Of a stretch of 6,874 nt of DNA, positions 1 through 6,478 are shown one piece after another. Made by a program: the position numbers and the translations under genes. Below the pieces are notes generated by a model. The model was not told where the DNA came from and ran no database searches. It saw nothing but the letters and a program-made list of their open reading frames with translations. Each line of letters starts with the position of its first letter. The stretch's first letter is position 1. Source of the DNA: Dehalococcoidia bacterium (GTDB lineage Bacteria; Chloroflexota; Dehalococcoidia; UBA3495; JAAXIE01). The DNA lies in assembly GCA_012270525.1 (NCBI GenBank), contig JAAXIE010000152.1, positions 1-6,874 on the forward strand, read 5' to 3'.

Positions 1-1
1 T

Positions 2-475
2 TACATAGTAATCGGAGTGGCGGTGGTCATCGCCGCAATCGTGGCAGGGTTCTATGCCTCCGTCCGCTTGATGCGTGGCAAGGACGCTGCCGACCTCCAG
101 CGATTCCTGCGCAGGGAAAACTGCAGTTGGGAACAGGTGCCTACTCCCGAGGGAGGCTCGGATACGGTGCTTTACAAGAACCGGGAGCCAGAGGGAAGTG
201 GCATCGAAATGCGGGCCTACTACTACGCGAACCTACCTAAAGATGCCGAAGACGAGGGAGTCTGCCTCTCCATCATCGACCCCCAACGCATCAATGGCAT
301 GATACTCAACGGCTTCGCCCGCCCCTTGGACGCCATGCAGTTCGGCGACGAACTCTGGAAACAACAGTTCCTCGGCGACGTCGGCATCATGGAAAAAGTG
401 ATCGAGTCAAAGAGGGTGGAGTGGGACCAGTTGCAGCGCGAAGTGGTAATCGGCCACTACAGCCTCTGCATGTAG
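2..475 (+). CDS. Small single-span membrane protein of unknown function, 5' end cut by the window
   Basis: I do not recognise this family. The reading frame is open to the left edge: the codons before the GTG at 17 read Y-I-V-I-G with no stop. The true start is therefore probably outside the window, and the GTG at 17 falls inside a hydrophobic helix. Counting from codon 2-4, the first 20 or so residues form one transmembrane segment (YIVIGVAVVIAAIVAGF), followed by basic residues (R, R, K) that suggest a cytoplasmic border. The remaining 130 residues are soluble, mixed and charged, with an aromatic patch (RAYYYA) and two Cys (in the contexts ENCSW and EGVCLS) plus a third near the C-terminus (SLCM). 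No catalytic motif is visible. The frame ends at TAG 473-475, 161 nt before the transporter gene, so co-transcription is uncertain. Coding confidence is good because of the clean membrane anchor and natural composition; function is unknown. Confidence 0.7.
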   Translation, partial: YIVIGVAVVIAAIVAGFYASVRLMRGKDAADLQRFLRRENCSWEQVPTPEGGSDTVLYKNREPEGSGIEMRAYYYANLPKDAEDEGVCLSIIDPQRINGMILNGFARPLDAMQFGDELWKQQFLGDVGIMEKVIESKRVEWDQLQREVVIGHYSLCM

Positions 476-636
476 ATACAGGCACGACCTCCCAACAGCC
501 TTGCGTTATGTACCGGTCTGGGCTACTCTTTCTAGCGCAGGGCCAGCGCCCGAAGCAGCCGTTCCCCTGTCCTGACCCAAGAGTTGGTGTGAGGCCGCCT
601 CTCTGCCCTCCCTTGAACCAAATACTGCGTAACTAG

Positions 637-2274
637 ATGCGACTCCCTTCCTACAACGTCCATACCCTGCACGGAGACCTCTTCGGCGGAGTTACCGCGG
701 CCGTGGTGGCCCTGCCGGTTGCCCTTGCCTTCGGCGTAGCCTCGGGAATCGGCCCCATCGCTGGGATGTACAGCGTCATAGCCGTGGGCTTCTTCGCCGC
801 CATTTTTGGGGGAACCCCCTCCCAGATTTCCGGGCCCACGGGACCCATGACCATCGCCATGGCTGTGGTGGTCACCCAGCATGCCGACTCCCTGCAGGAA
901 GCTTTCACCATCGTAATGCTGGCCGGTTTGCTGCAGATTGCCCTCGGGGCGATACGCGTCGGCAGCTTGGTCAGCTACACCCCGTACTCGGTGATTTCGG
1001 GCTTCATGTCCGGGATCGGCCTCATCATCATGGTGATCCAGGTGATGCCCTTTATCGGTCTCAGCACCGTCTCAGGAGGGCCCCTCAACTCCATACGTGC
1101 CTGGCCCGACGCATTCCCCGACCTAGCGTACGAGGCCGTGATTCTCGGCGTCATCTCCCTGGGCGTCGGCATATTCTGGCCCAGCAGGGTGCGCAAGTTC
1201 CTGCCTGCACCCCTGGCAGCATTGGTCGTTGGTACCTTGGTGGGGCTGCTCTGGCTCAAAGGGGCCCCCACCATAGGCGAGGTGCCCACTGGACTGCCGG
1301 AATTCCAGATTCCACACCTTTCCCCCGGATTCATCGCTGGAGTCCTCGAACCAGCTTTCATCCTCGCCCTACTGGGTTCCATCGACAGCCTGTTGACGTC
1401 CCTCGTTGCTGACTCCCTCACCCGAACTCGCCATAACCCCAACCGAGAACTGATGGGGCAGGGACTGGGTAATTTTGCGTCAGGCATTGTGGGCGGTCTC
1501 CCGGGAGCCGGTGCCACCATGGGCACGGTGGTCAATATCCGCGCTGGCGGGCGGACCCCGGTATCGGGGGCTCTCCGGTCGGCCTTCGTGCTGGCCTTGG
1601 TGCTCGGCATCGGCTGGATTACCGAGCCCATTCCCCATGCTGTACTCGCTGGCATCCTCATGAAGGTGGGCTGGGACATCGTCGACTGGCGCTTCATTAC
1701 CCGCATACGTCACGTACGACGCGACTCTCTCCTGATTATGCTGGTCACACTGGTGTTGACCGTATTCGTGGACTTGGTGACGGCGGTGGCCCTGGGCCTC
1801 ATCGCCGCGGGCCTCGCGAGGGCGCAACAGGAAGCCCGGCCCGAACTGGACAGCGTCATATCGGTGCCCCTGCTGGAGCAGACCTTCTTTGCCGATGATC
1901 AAAGTCTCCTGGACGCCGATTTGGACGACGAGGAGCTTTATCGCGCCCGGGTTGGCCTGGTCTCGCTACGGGGTAGCTTCACCGTGGCATCGGCCAACGA
2001 ACTGGCCAACGTCATTGGTAGAGACATTCGAGACCACGAGGTAGTCATCTTTGATTTCTCCAAGACCACCCGCATGGACGACAGCGCAGCCCTGGTCATC
2101 GAGCAACTCATCGATACCGCCAACGACGATAACACCGAGTGCATCATAATGAACCTCTCCGATTCCGTGGGAAGGAACCTCCACGCCCTCAACGTCTTCC
2201 GTAAGGTCCCCAAGGAGCGGTTCGTGGACACCCTTGACGGGGCCCGGGCCTTGGCAAGGACGCTACTGGACTAA
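637..2274 (+). CDS. SulP-family anion transporter with STAS domain, BicA-like (probable Na+-dependent bicarbonate uptake)
   Basis: This is a 545-residue inner-membrane carrier of normal SulP length. Residues about 12-395 are the multi-span transport domain, opening with the family's hallmark (AVVALPVALAFGVASGIGP) and SGPTGPMT at 65-72. Residues about 435-545 are a cytoplasmic STAS domain; its MDDSA motif (480-484) places Ser483 where SpoIIAA carries its phosphorylated Ser. Recalled from the BicA structure, Na+ is bound by an Asp and Thr four residues apart and a later Gly-Ala-Thr (D258, T262, G300-A301-T302). Here D250, T254 and G292-A293-T294 have exactly the same spacing. Many sulfate-type SulP proteins carry Glu at the Asp position. 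This favours bicarbonate over sulfate, though substrate cannot be proved from sequence. An in-frame TAG abuts the ATG, so 637 is the earliest possible start; no clear Shine-Dalgarno precedes it. The product may supply HCO3- for carboxylation; a beta-carbonic anhydrase lies at the other end of the window. Confidence 0.95.
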   Translation: MRLPSYNVHTLHGDLFGGVTAAVVALPVALAFGVASGIGPIAGMYSVIAVGFFAAIFGGTPSQISGPTGPMTIAMAVVVTQHADSLQEAFTIVMLAGLLQIALGAIRVGSLVSYTPYSVISGFMSGIGLIIMVIQVMPFIGLSTVSGGPLNSIRAWPDAFPDLAYEAVILGVISLGVGIFWPSRVRKFLPAPLAALVVGTLVGLLWLKGAPTIGEVPTGLPEFQIPHLSPGFIAGVLEPAFILALLGSIDSLLTSLVADSLTRTRHNPNRELMGQGLGNFASGIVGGLPGAGATMGTVVNIRAGGRTPVSGALRSAFVLALVLGIGWITEPIPHAVLAGILMKVGWDIVDWRFITRIRHVRRDSLLIMLVTLVLTVFVDLVTAVALGLIAAGLARAQQEARPELDSVISVPLLEQTFFADDQSLLDADLDDEELYRARVGLVSLRGSFTVASANELANVIGRDIRDHEVVIFDFSKTTRMDDSAALVIEQLIDTANDDNTECIIMNLSDSVGRNLHALNVFRKVPKERFVDTLDGARALARTLLD

Positions 2275-2318
2275 CGGGTGCCCTCCCCCAACGAGTCGGC
2301 GTACACTGCTCTGGTATC

Positions 2319-2768
2319 ATGTCCTCGATGGAGACCCCTCCCTATGCCAACTTCGGGAGTTACCTGGCCCACCACCTCCTGATCGTGATGGCCCTCGCCG
2401 CCTCGTTTCTGCCCCTCTTCGGGCCCTTGGCCGACCATCACTTCGCAGAGCGCCAACCGTGGCACTCCCACATCTACTTCGATGGCCCAGCCCACAAACA
2501 TCTTCACTCTTACGAAGCGACTGACCATCACACCGTCCGGCCTCCTGCCAGCCCACACTGGGATGCTCCGCAGACGGGCAACCTCGCCATCCTCAACGAT
2601 AGCTACGGGATAGGACCGGGATTGTCCGGTGCCCCAGCGTACCTGCAGCGGGCCGCCGGGATGGTATTCCAGAATCCAGGTTACGACCGCGAGAGGGGTT
2701 ATACCGCTGGGTATACTTCCCCTTCCGATGCCATAATTCCGCCCCCAGAGCAACCCCCGCGACCCTAA
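2319..2768 (+). CDS. His-rich membrane-anchored small protein, putative metal binder
   Basis: I cannot assign this 149-residue protein to a named family. It has one hydrophobic segment at about residues 17-38 (start HHLLIVMALAASF), either an uncleaved signal anchor or a signal peptide without an obvious cleavage site. Next comes a His-dense stretch: H40, H41, H49, H51, H60, H61, H63, H70, H71 and H80, with H18 and H19 at the membrane edge, 12 His in the first 80 residues. Patterns such as WHSH and HKHLH resemble Cu or Zn ligand clusters. The tail (about 95-149) is Gly/Pro/Tyr-rich and ends in a Pro-rich run, so it is probably disordered. It sits 44 nt after the transporter gene and 104 nt before the signal-peptide protein of the copper cluster. 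That position suggests extracytoplasmic metal handling, by inference only. The start is ATG 2319 or ATG 2328; neither has a strong ribosome binding site. Confidence 0.75.
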   Translation: MSSMETPPYANFGSYLAHHLLIVMALAASFLPLFGPLADHHFAERQPWHSHIYFDGPAHKHLHSYEATDHHTVRPPASPHWDAPQTGNLAILNDSYGIGPGLSGAPAYLQRAAGMVFQNPGYDRERGYTAGYTSPSDAIIPPPEQPPRP

Positions 2769-2822
2769 GCCCCTTTCCCACCTAGTTTGCCCCGCGCTCT
2801 GCAGTACCTTCCTGTCAGTCGC

Positions 2823-2856
2823 GGTACGGCATCCGCCATACGTTTGGTACGATCCG
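2823..2856. repeat. Imperfect direct repeat GGTACG(GC)ATCCG upstream of the copper-cluster gene
   Basis: GGTACGGCATCCG (2823-2835) recurs as GGTACGATCCG (2846-2856), differing by loss of two bases, with starts 23 nt apart, about two helical turns. A third half, GTACC at 2804-2808, is inverted relative to them. The pair lies just before the ribosome binding site of the gene at 2873. It could be an operator for a metal-responsive regulator or chance; no regulator gene is in the window. Confidence 0.3.
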
Positions 2857-2860
2857 TGGA

Positions 2861-2866
2861 AAGGAG
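2861..2866 (+). promoter_or_regulatory. Ribosome binding site AAGGAG fixing the GTG start at 2873
   Basis: AAGGAG is followed by a 6-nt spacer and then GTG. This is the only strong Shine-Dalgarno sequence I find ahead of any gene here. It supports the GTG at 2873, which begins directly with a lysine/arginine-led signal peptide. Confidence 0.75.
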
Positions 2867-2872
2867 CAAGCG

Positions 2873-3685
2873 GTGAAACTGCGTTTCCGTAGAATCTGCT
2901 CGGGGGTAGCCGCCTTGGTGCTCGTCATGGGGTTGAGCGTGGGTACCGCCCTAGCCCATGAAGGTCGGGAAGTTGAGGGGTATCGCTTCGTCGTTGGCTG
3001 GCTAGACGAACCGGCCTACGAGGGCTTCAAGAATGCGGTGGAGTTGCGTGTAACAGAGGCGACGGCGATGTCCGGAGCCGATGACGCACCCCATGACTCA
3101 AATGGCAACGGCCACCACGCTGATGGGAATGATAGAGACTCGGACCATAGTATGCCCATGGCCGGTCCTACTCCGGTCCAACAGGGAGCGATGGCCATGG
3201 GTCATCGCGAGACAGTGCCAGTGGAAGGACTGGAAGGGAACCTGCAGGTAGAAGTGACCCATGTGTCCACGGGGACTGCAAGGGTAGTCTCCCTTTATCC
3301 CACACGAAACGATCCGGGCCACTATACCGCTGCCCTCTTGCCCACGGCCCCAGGCGTCTACCAGTTCAGGGTTTTCGGGGACATCCATGGCGCTCCGGTC
3401 AACGAATCGTTCCTGTCGAGGGGAGGAGGCGGGGGGTTCGATGACATCAATTCGTCCGCCGACCTCCATTTCCCCGACAGGCTTCCAGAGATTCGCGAAC
3501 TGCAAAGCGCAGTACGGGGGGCCATCAGCACCGCCGAGAATGCCCAGGATGCAGCCTTGGCCGCTGCTTCGGTGGATGCCAACAATGGGTCGAACATCCT
3601 GAGCGTTCTATCCCTAGTGTTAGGGGCGCTCGGCTCGGTGTCGGGCGTCGGAGGCCTAACCGTCGCTCTGCGCCGAAGGCGATAG
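2873..3685 (+). CDS. Secreted, C-terminally anchored protein with His/Met-rich insert, copper-cluster associated
   Basis: This 270-residue protein has a clear Sec signal peptide (basic MKLRFRR, hydrophobic core to about 27, then ALA|HE). The mature protein would start at His29. A beta-type domain follows in two pieces. Residues about 35-62 contain YRFVVGWLDEPAYEG, and about 118-180 contain a Y-T-A then G-V-Y-Q-F-R-V-F-G pattern like FixH/YtkA-type sandwiches. Between them (about 67-112) is a low-complexity insert rich in His, Asp and Met (GHHADG, DHSMPM, AMAMGH), a plausible Cu-binding region. A Gly run (184-188) leads to a helical, Ala/Gln-rich stretch (about 203-235). A C-terminal membrane helix (about 241-265) ending RRRR anchors the protein outside with its tail in the cytoplasm. 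The next gene begins 7 nt after its stop, so the two are very likely co-transcribed. Function is not established; copper capture or delivery to the downstream CopC-CopD protein is inferred from context. Confidence 0.88.
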   Translation: MKLRFRRICSGVAALVLVMGLSVGTALAHEGREVEGYRFVVGWLDEPAYEGFKNAVELRVTEATAMSGADDAPHDSNGNGHHADGNDRDSDHSMPMAGPTPVQQGAMAMGHRETVPVEGLEGNLQVEVTHVSTGTARVVSLYPTRNDPGHYTAALLPTAPGVYQFRVFGDIHGAPVNESFLSRGGGGGFDDINSSADLHFPDRLPEIRELQSAVRGAISTAENAQDAALAAASVDANNGSNILSVLSLVLGALGSVSGVGGLTVALRRRR

Positions 3686-3692
3686 CGTTTCC

Positions 3693-5951
3693 ATGACCAA
3701 GGGTCTGGTAGCCTGCCTGCTATTGGCGGGCATGCTTTGTGCAAGCATCGCCACCCAAACTGGGCCGGTCCATGGTCACGCCAATCAAGCGCGCTCGGTT
3801 CCTCCTCCAGACTCAGTGCTGGAAGAGGCCCCAACGCGCGTCGCCGTGTGGTTCACCGAACCCATAGAGCCGGGCCTTAGCGAGATTCGGGTCCTGGATG
3901 CCCGAGGGGAACGGGTCGACGATGGCGAGAGCCTGGTCGACACGGAAGACGGGACGGCAATGTCCGTCGGCCTCGAAGAACTGGCAGATGGCACCTATAC
4001 CGTGGCTTGGAAGAACGTCTCAACTGTCGACGGCCACTTGGTGCGTGGCTCCTTCCTCTTTTCCGTAGGTGGACCCATCGTCGGACGTTCGGCGGAACCC
4101 CCGGACTCCCCTCTGCTCCAGTCGCCATCTGAACCTGTGCTGCGTTGGCTCCTGCTTCTGGGCGGCCTCGCCATGGTGGGGGGCCTAGTCTTCGACGTGC
4201 TGGTATCACGACCGGTGCTGTTCGCACAGGGAGCGTCGCAGTCCTTTCGGGATCTCGGCGGCCGGTTGGCAACTCGCTCTATGTGGGTGCTGTGGCTCGC
4301 CACCGTGGTGTTCCTCGGTGCCTCGGTAACCCAACTGCTGTTGCAGGCCTCCATCGCCCACGACGCATCGCTTGTCGACGTTATCCGGGGGCCCATGTGG
4401 TCGATCCTGGCGGATACCGAGTGGGGCAACATCTGGGCTTGGCGTTTCTTGATGGGGGTCGGGTTCGCGTTGAGCTTAGCCGGCGTGTCATTCGCTGCTC
4501 GCCGTTACGGATTGGCGCCCGGATACAGCGCCCTACGAATCCCCCTTAGTCTCCTGGCCATTGGATTCGGCGGGGCGGCCCTGTGGACCCTCAGTTTGAC
4601 CAGCCACGGCGCCGCCACCCCCGGTATCGGGTGGGTGGCCCTCACCGTCGACTACATCCACCTGGTAGCGTCAGCTTTCTGGGTGGGGGTCCTCTTTCAC
4701 CTCGCCACGGGCATCCCACTGGTCCTGCATAGCCTGACCCCGAAGGAACGGGCGCAGTGCCTCGCAGCCTTGGTCCCACGCTTCTCCGTGGTGGCCTCCC
4801 TCAGCATCATCGTGCTCTTGGCCACCGGGGCTTTCAGCGCATGGGCACAAGTGACTATTGTCCCCGCCGTGGACACGCCCTACGGGTTCACCCTCGCTGG
4901 CAAGCTTGCCATTGTGATAGCCCTGATGGCCCTGGGGGCTGTGAACCTGCTATGGGTGCGTCCGAGGCTAAGCCGCAGCGACCGTGCCGGATTCTGGTTG
5001 CGTCGTTTGGTCTTGGGCGAGGCCGCTCTGGCGGTGCTGGTCCTGGCATCGGTTGGGGTCCTCACCAGCTTGGAACCAGCTCGGCAAGTGGCGGGACGCG
5101 AGGGGAAGGGCGTATCTGATTCTCAGGTATTCCGCGACACTGCGGAGGGCACTCACCTTACCCTGGAGGTCCAACCCGGGCGCGTTGGTCCCAACACCCT
5201 GAGGGTCTCGCTGGAGGATAGGCTGGGGTTGCCGATCGTCGACGCCTCCGATGTATCTGTCTTACTAACCTACCTCGGGGCAGATTTGGGGGAAGAGCCA
5301 CTGTCCGCAACCTCAACAGGCACTGGCTCCTACCTGTTAGAAGATCTCCAAATTGGCATCGCTGGAGTCTGGCAGGTCGAGTTGACAGTTAGGCGCCCCG
5401 ATGCCTTCGACGCCCGCACTGCTTTTCGTTTCGAGGCCGCCTCCATCGGAACTGGGGGTAGCGCCTTGATTGTCCCCTCTGCCGATACTGCCCGCTCCCT
5501 GCTGGGCATCGGCCTGGCGGGAGTGGGCTTCGTCTTCTCTCTGTTCGCACTGCCCTTGGGTGGGCGGAACATTCGTGAAGGTGCCGGAGTCTTGGCCCCG
5601 GGAGTGGCTGCTTTCCTCGCAGGTGTGGCACTGCTGTTCACCGGCGGGACCGATCAGTTGCGCAATCCCTTCCCACCAACTGCCGAGTCGTTGCGGATTG
5701 GGGAGGCGTCTTACCTGCAAAACTGCCAGACCTGCCACGGCATCGAGGGCAGGGGCGATGGGCCAGCAGCCTCGGGGCTCACGCCCCCGCCCGCTGACTT
5801 GGCAGTCCATGTGCCCCTGCACCCGGAGCGAGACCTCTTCCGCTTTGTCCACGACGGGATACCGGGTACTGCCATGGCCCCCTTGGGCTCAAGAATGAGC
5901 GACGAGGAGATATGGCACTTGGTGAACTACATTAAGAAGCTGGGGAGGTGA
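3693..5951 (+). CDS. CopC-CopD fusion with beta-sandwich domain and C-terminal cytochrome c
   Basis: This 752-residue membrane protein joins four modules. (1) A signal peptide ends near VHG|H29, followed by a CopC domain (29-126). Predicted N-terminal His29, with D113 and H115 of the VDGH motif, would give the Cu(II) copper-brace site. The Met-rich Cu(I) site of some CopC proteins is not evident. (2) A multi-span CopD domain (about 148-460) has SHGA (His305) and DYIHLVASAFW (His323). (3) An extracytoplasmic beta domain (about 485-583) resembles the YtkA/FixH type. (4) Two helices (about 598-622 and 632-651) lead to a single-haem cytochrome c domain (about 664-752) with CQTCH at 678-682 and Met728 (TAMAPL) as likely sixth ligand. 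CopC-CopD fusions are known in copper uptake or resistance; the attached haem domain suggests coupling to electron transfer, for example Cu redox change or delivery to an oxidase. The ATG lies 7 nt after the upstream stop. The reading frame is intact. Confidence 0.93.
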   Translation: MTKGLVACLLLAGMLCASIATQTGPVHGHANQARSVPPPDSVLEEAPTRVAVWFTEPIEPGLSEIRVLDARGERVDDGESLVDTEDGTAMSVGLEELADGTYTVAWKNVSTVDGHLVRGSFLFSVGGPIVGRSAEPPDSPLLQSPSEPVLRWLLLLGGLAMVGGLVFDVLVSRPVLFAQGASQSFRDLGGRLATRSMWVLWLATVVFLGASVTQLLLQASIAHDASLVDVIRGPMWSILADTEWGNIWAWRFLMGVGFALSLAGVSFAARRYGLAPGYSALRIPLSLLAIGFGGAALWTLSLTSHGAATPGIGWVALTVDYIHLVASAFWVGVLFHLATGIPLVLHSLTPKERAQCLAALVPRFSVVASLSIIVLLATGAFSAWAQVTIVPAVDTPYGFTLAGKLAIVIALMALGAVNLLWVRPRLSRSDRAGFWLRRLVLGEAALAVLVLASVGVLTSLEPARQVAGREGKGVSDSQVFRDTAEGTHLTLEVQPGRVGPNTLRVSLEDRLGLPIVDASDVSVLLTYLGADLGEEPLSATSTGTGSYLLEDLQIGIAGVWQVELTVRRPDAFDARTAFRFEAASIGTGGSALIVPSADTARSLLGIGLAGVGFVFSLFALPLGGRNIREGAGVLAPGVAAFLAGVALLFTGGTDQLRNPFPPTAESLRIGEASYLQNCQTCHGIEGRGDGPAASGLTPPPADLAVHVPLHPERDLFRFVHDGIPGTAMAPLGSRMSDEEIWHLVNYIKKLGR

Positions 5952-5954
5952 AGG

Positions 5955-6452
5955 CTATTCGGAGGCCGACGGAAGCGGATCGTTCTCACTAGCCAACGCC
6001 TGCGATTCAAGGATGGAGAGACCTACCTTGGTCTTGCCAGCCCACAGACTCTTGATGTAGTCGAGCACCGCCACGATCTCATCGTGACTCAAGATGTCCC
6101 CGAAGGCGGGCATGCCACTCTTGAAGTTGGGTAGGCTGGGGCTCTCCTGTATCTTGCCCCCTTGGCTTACCAGGCGATAGAGGAGCCCGTCGCCATGGTG
6201 CCAGGTGTGTCCGTCGCCGTTCAGCGGCGGAGCAGGGAGTATCCCACCGGCATTAGGGATATGCCAGTTGGGTTGTCCCTGTCCCATTTCGCCGTGGCAA
6301 GCAGCGCAATTGGACGCAAATACCTGTTGTCCCAGATTCAACGTCTCGAGTGTAGGGGCGGATGCCGGGGATTGGTATGCTGGATCCGAGGAGCAGCCCA
6401 ATACCGAGACGGAGGCGATAAGCAGCGGTGCGAGGAAAGCCAGCCGGATCAT
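5955..6452 (-). CDS. Single-haem cytochrome c lipoprotein
   Basis: With ATG at 6452 this is a 165-residue lipoprotein. A signal peptide starts MIRLAFLAP and ends in the lipobox V-L-G-C, giving lipidated Cys20. The cytochrome c domain spans about 38-138: CAACH at 49-53 binds haem, and Met114 in KSGMPAFG is the likely axial ligand. Between them lies a distinctive PAPPLNGDGHTWHHGDG stretch whose His residues could bind another metal. A helix (HDEIVAVLDYIKSLW) closes the fold, followed by a short disordered tail. A longer frame from TTG at 6512 is possible but would overlap the carbonic anhydrase gene and place 20 non-signal residues before the signal peptide, so I chose 6452. The start is 26 nt after the carbonic anhydrase stop, suggesting an operon. 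The protein probably sits on the outer face of the cytoplasmic membrane and shuttles electrons, perhaps with the cytochrome domain encoded by the convergent gene. Confidence 0.92.
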   Translation of the reverse strand: MIRLAFLAPLLIASVSVLGCSSDPAYQSPASAPTLETLNLGQQVFASNCAACHGEMGQGQPNWHIPNAGGILPAPPLNGDGHTWHHGDGLLYRLVSQGGKIQESPSLPNFKSGMPAFGDILSHDEIVAVLDYIKSLWAGKTKVGLSILESQALASENDPLPSASE

Positions 6453-6478
6453 GACGTCAAGCGCGAGGAAGCTCGGGG

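Noticed and set aside
457..475. CTACA/TGTAG inverted repeat at the end of the first gene as a terminator
   Set aside because: The stem is only 5 bp with a 9-nt loop, overlaps the stop codon and has no T run after it.
613..636. TTGAAC and AATACT as a promoter for the transporter gene
   Set aside because: The two elements are only 2 nt apart, and no -35-like box lies at 16-18 nt from AATACT. A leaderless start remains possible but is unsupported.
975..1706. Long minus-strand frame (243 codons) opposite the transporter
   Set aside because: It is a shadow of the strongly supported SulP gene; its translation is rich in Arg, Pro, Met and Thr with no recognisable domain.
2302..2318. TACACT as a -10 box giving a leaderless or short-leader transcript for the His-rich gene
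   Set aside because: The hexamer is plausible but no matching -35 element is visible, and one hexamer is too weak to call.
2271..2753. Minus-strand frame of 160 codons opposite the His-rich gene
   Set aside because: No recognisable motif or signal. The plus-strand frame has a coherent membrane segment plus His clusters and sits in a plus-strand run of genes.
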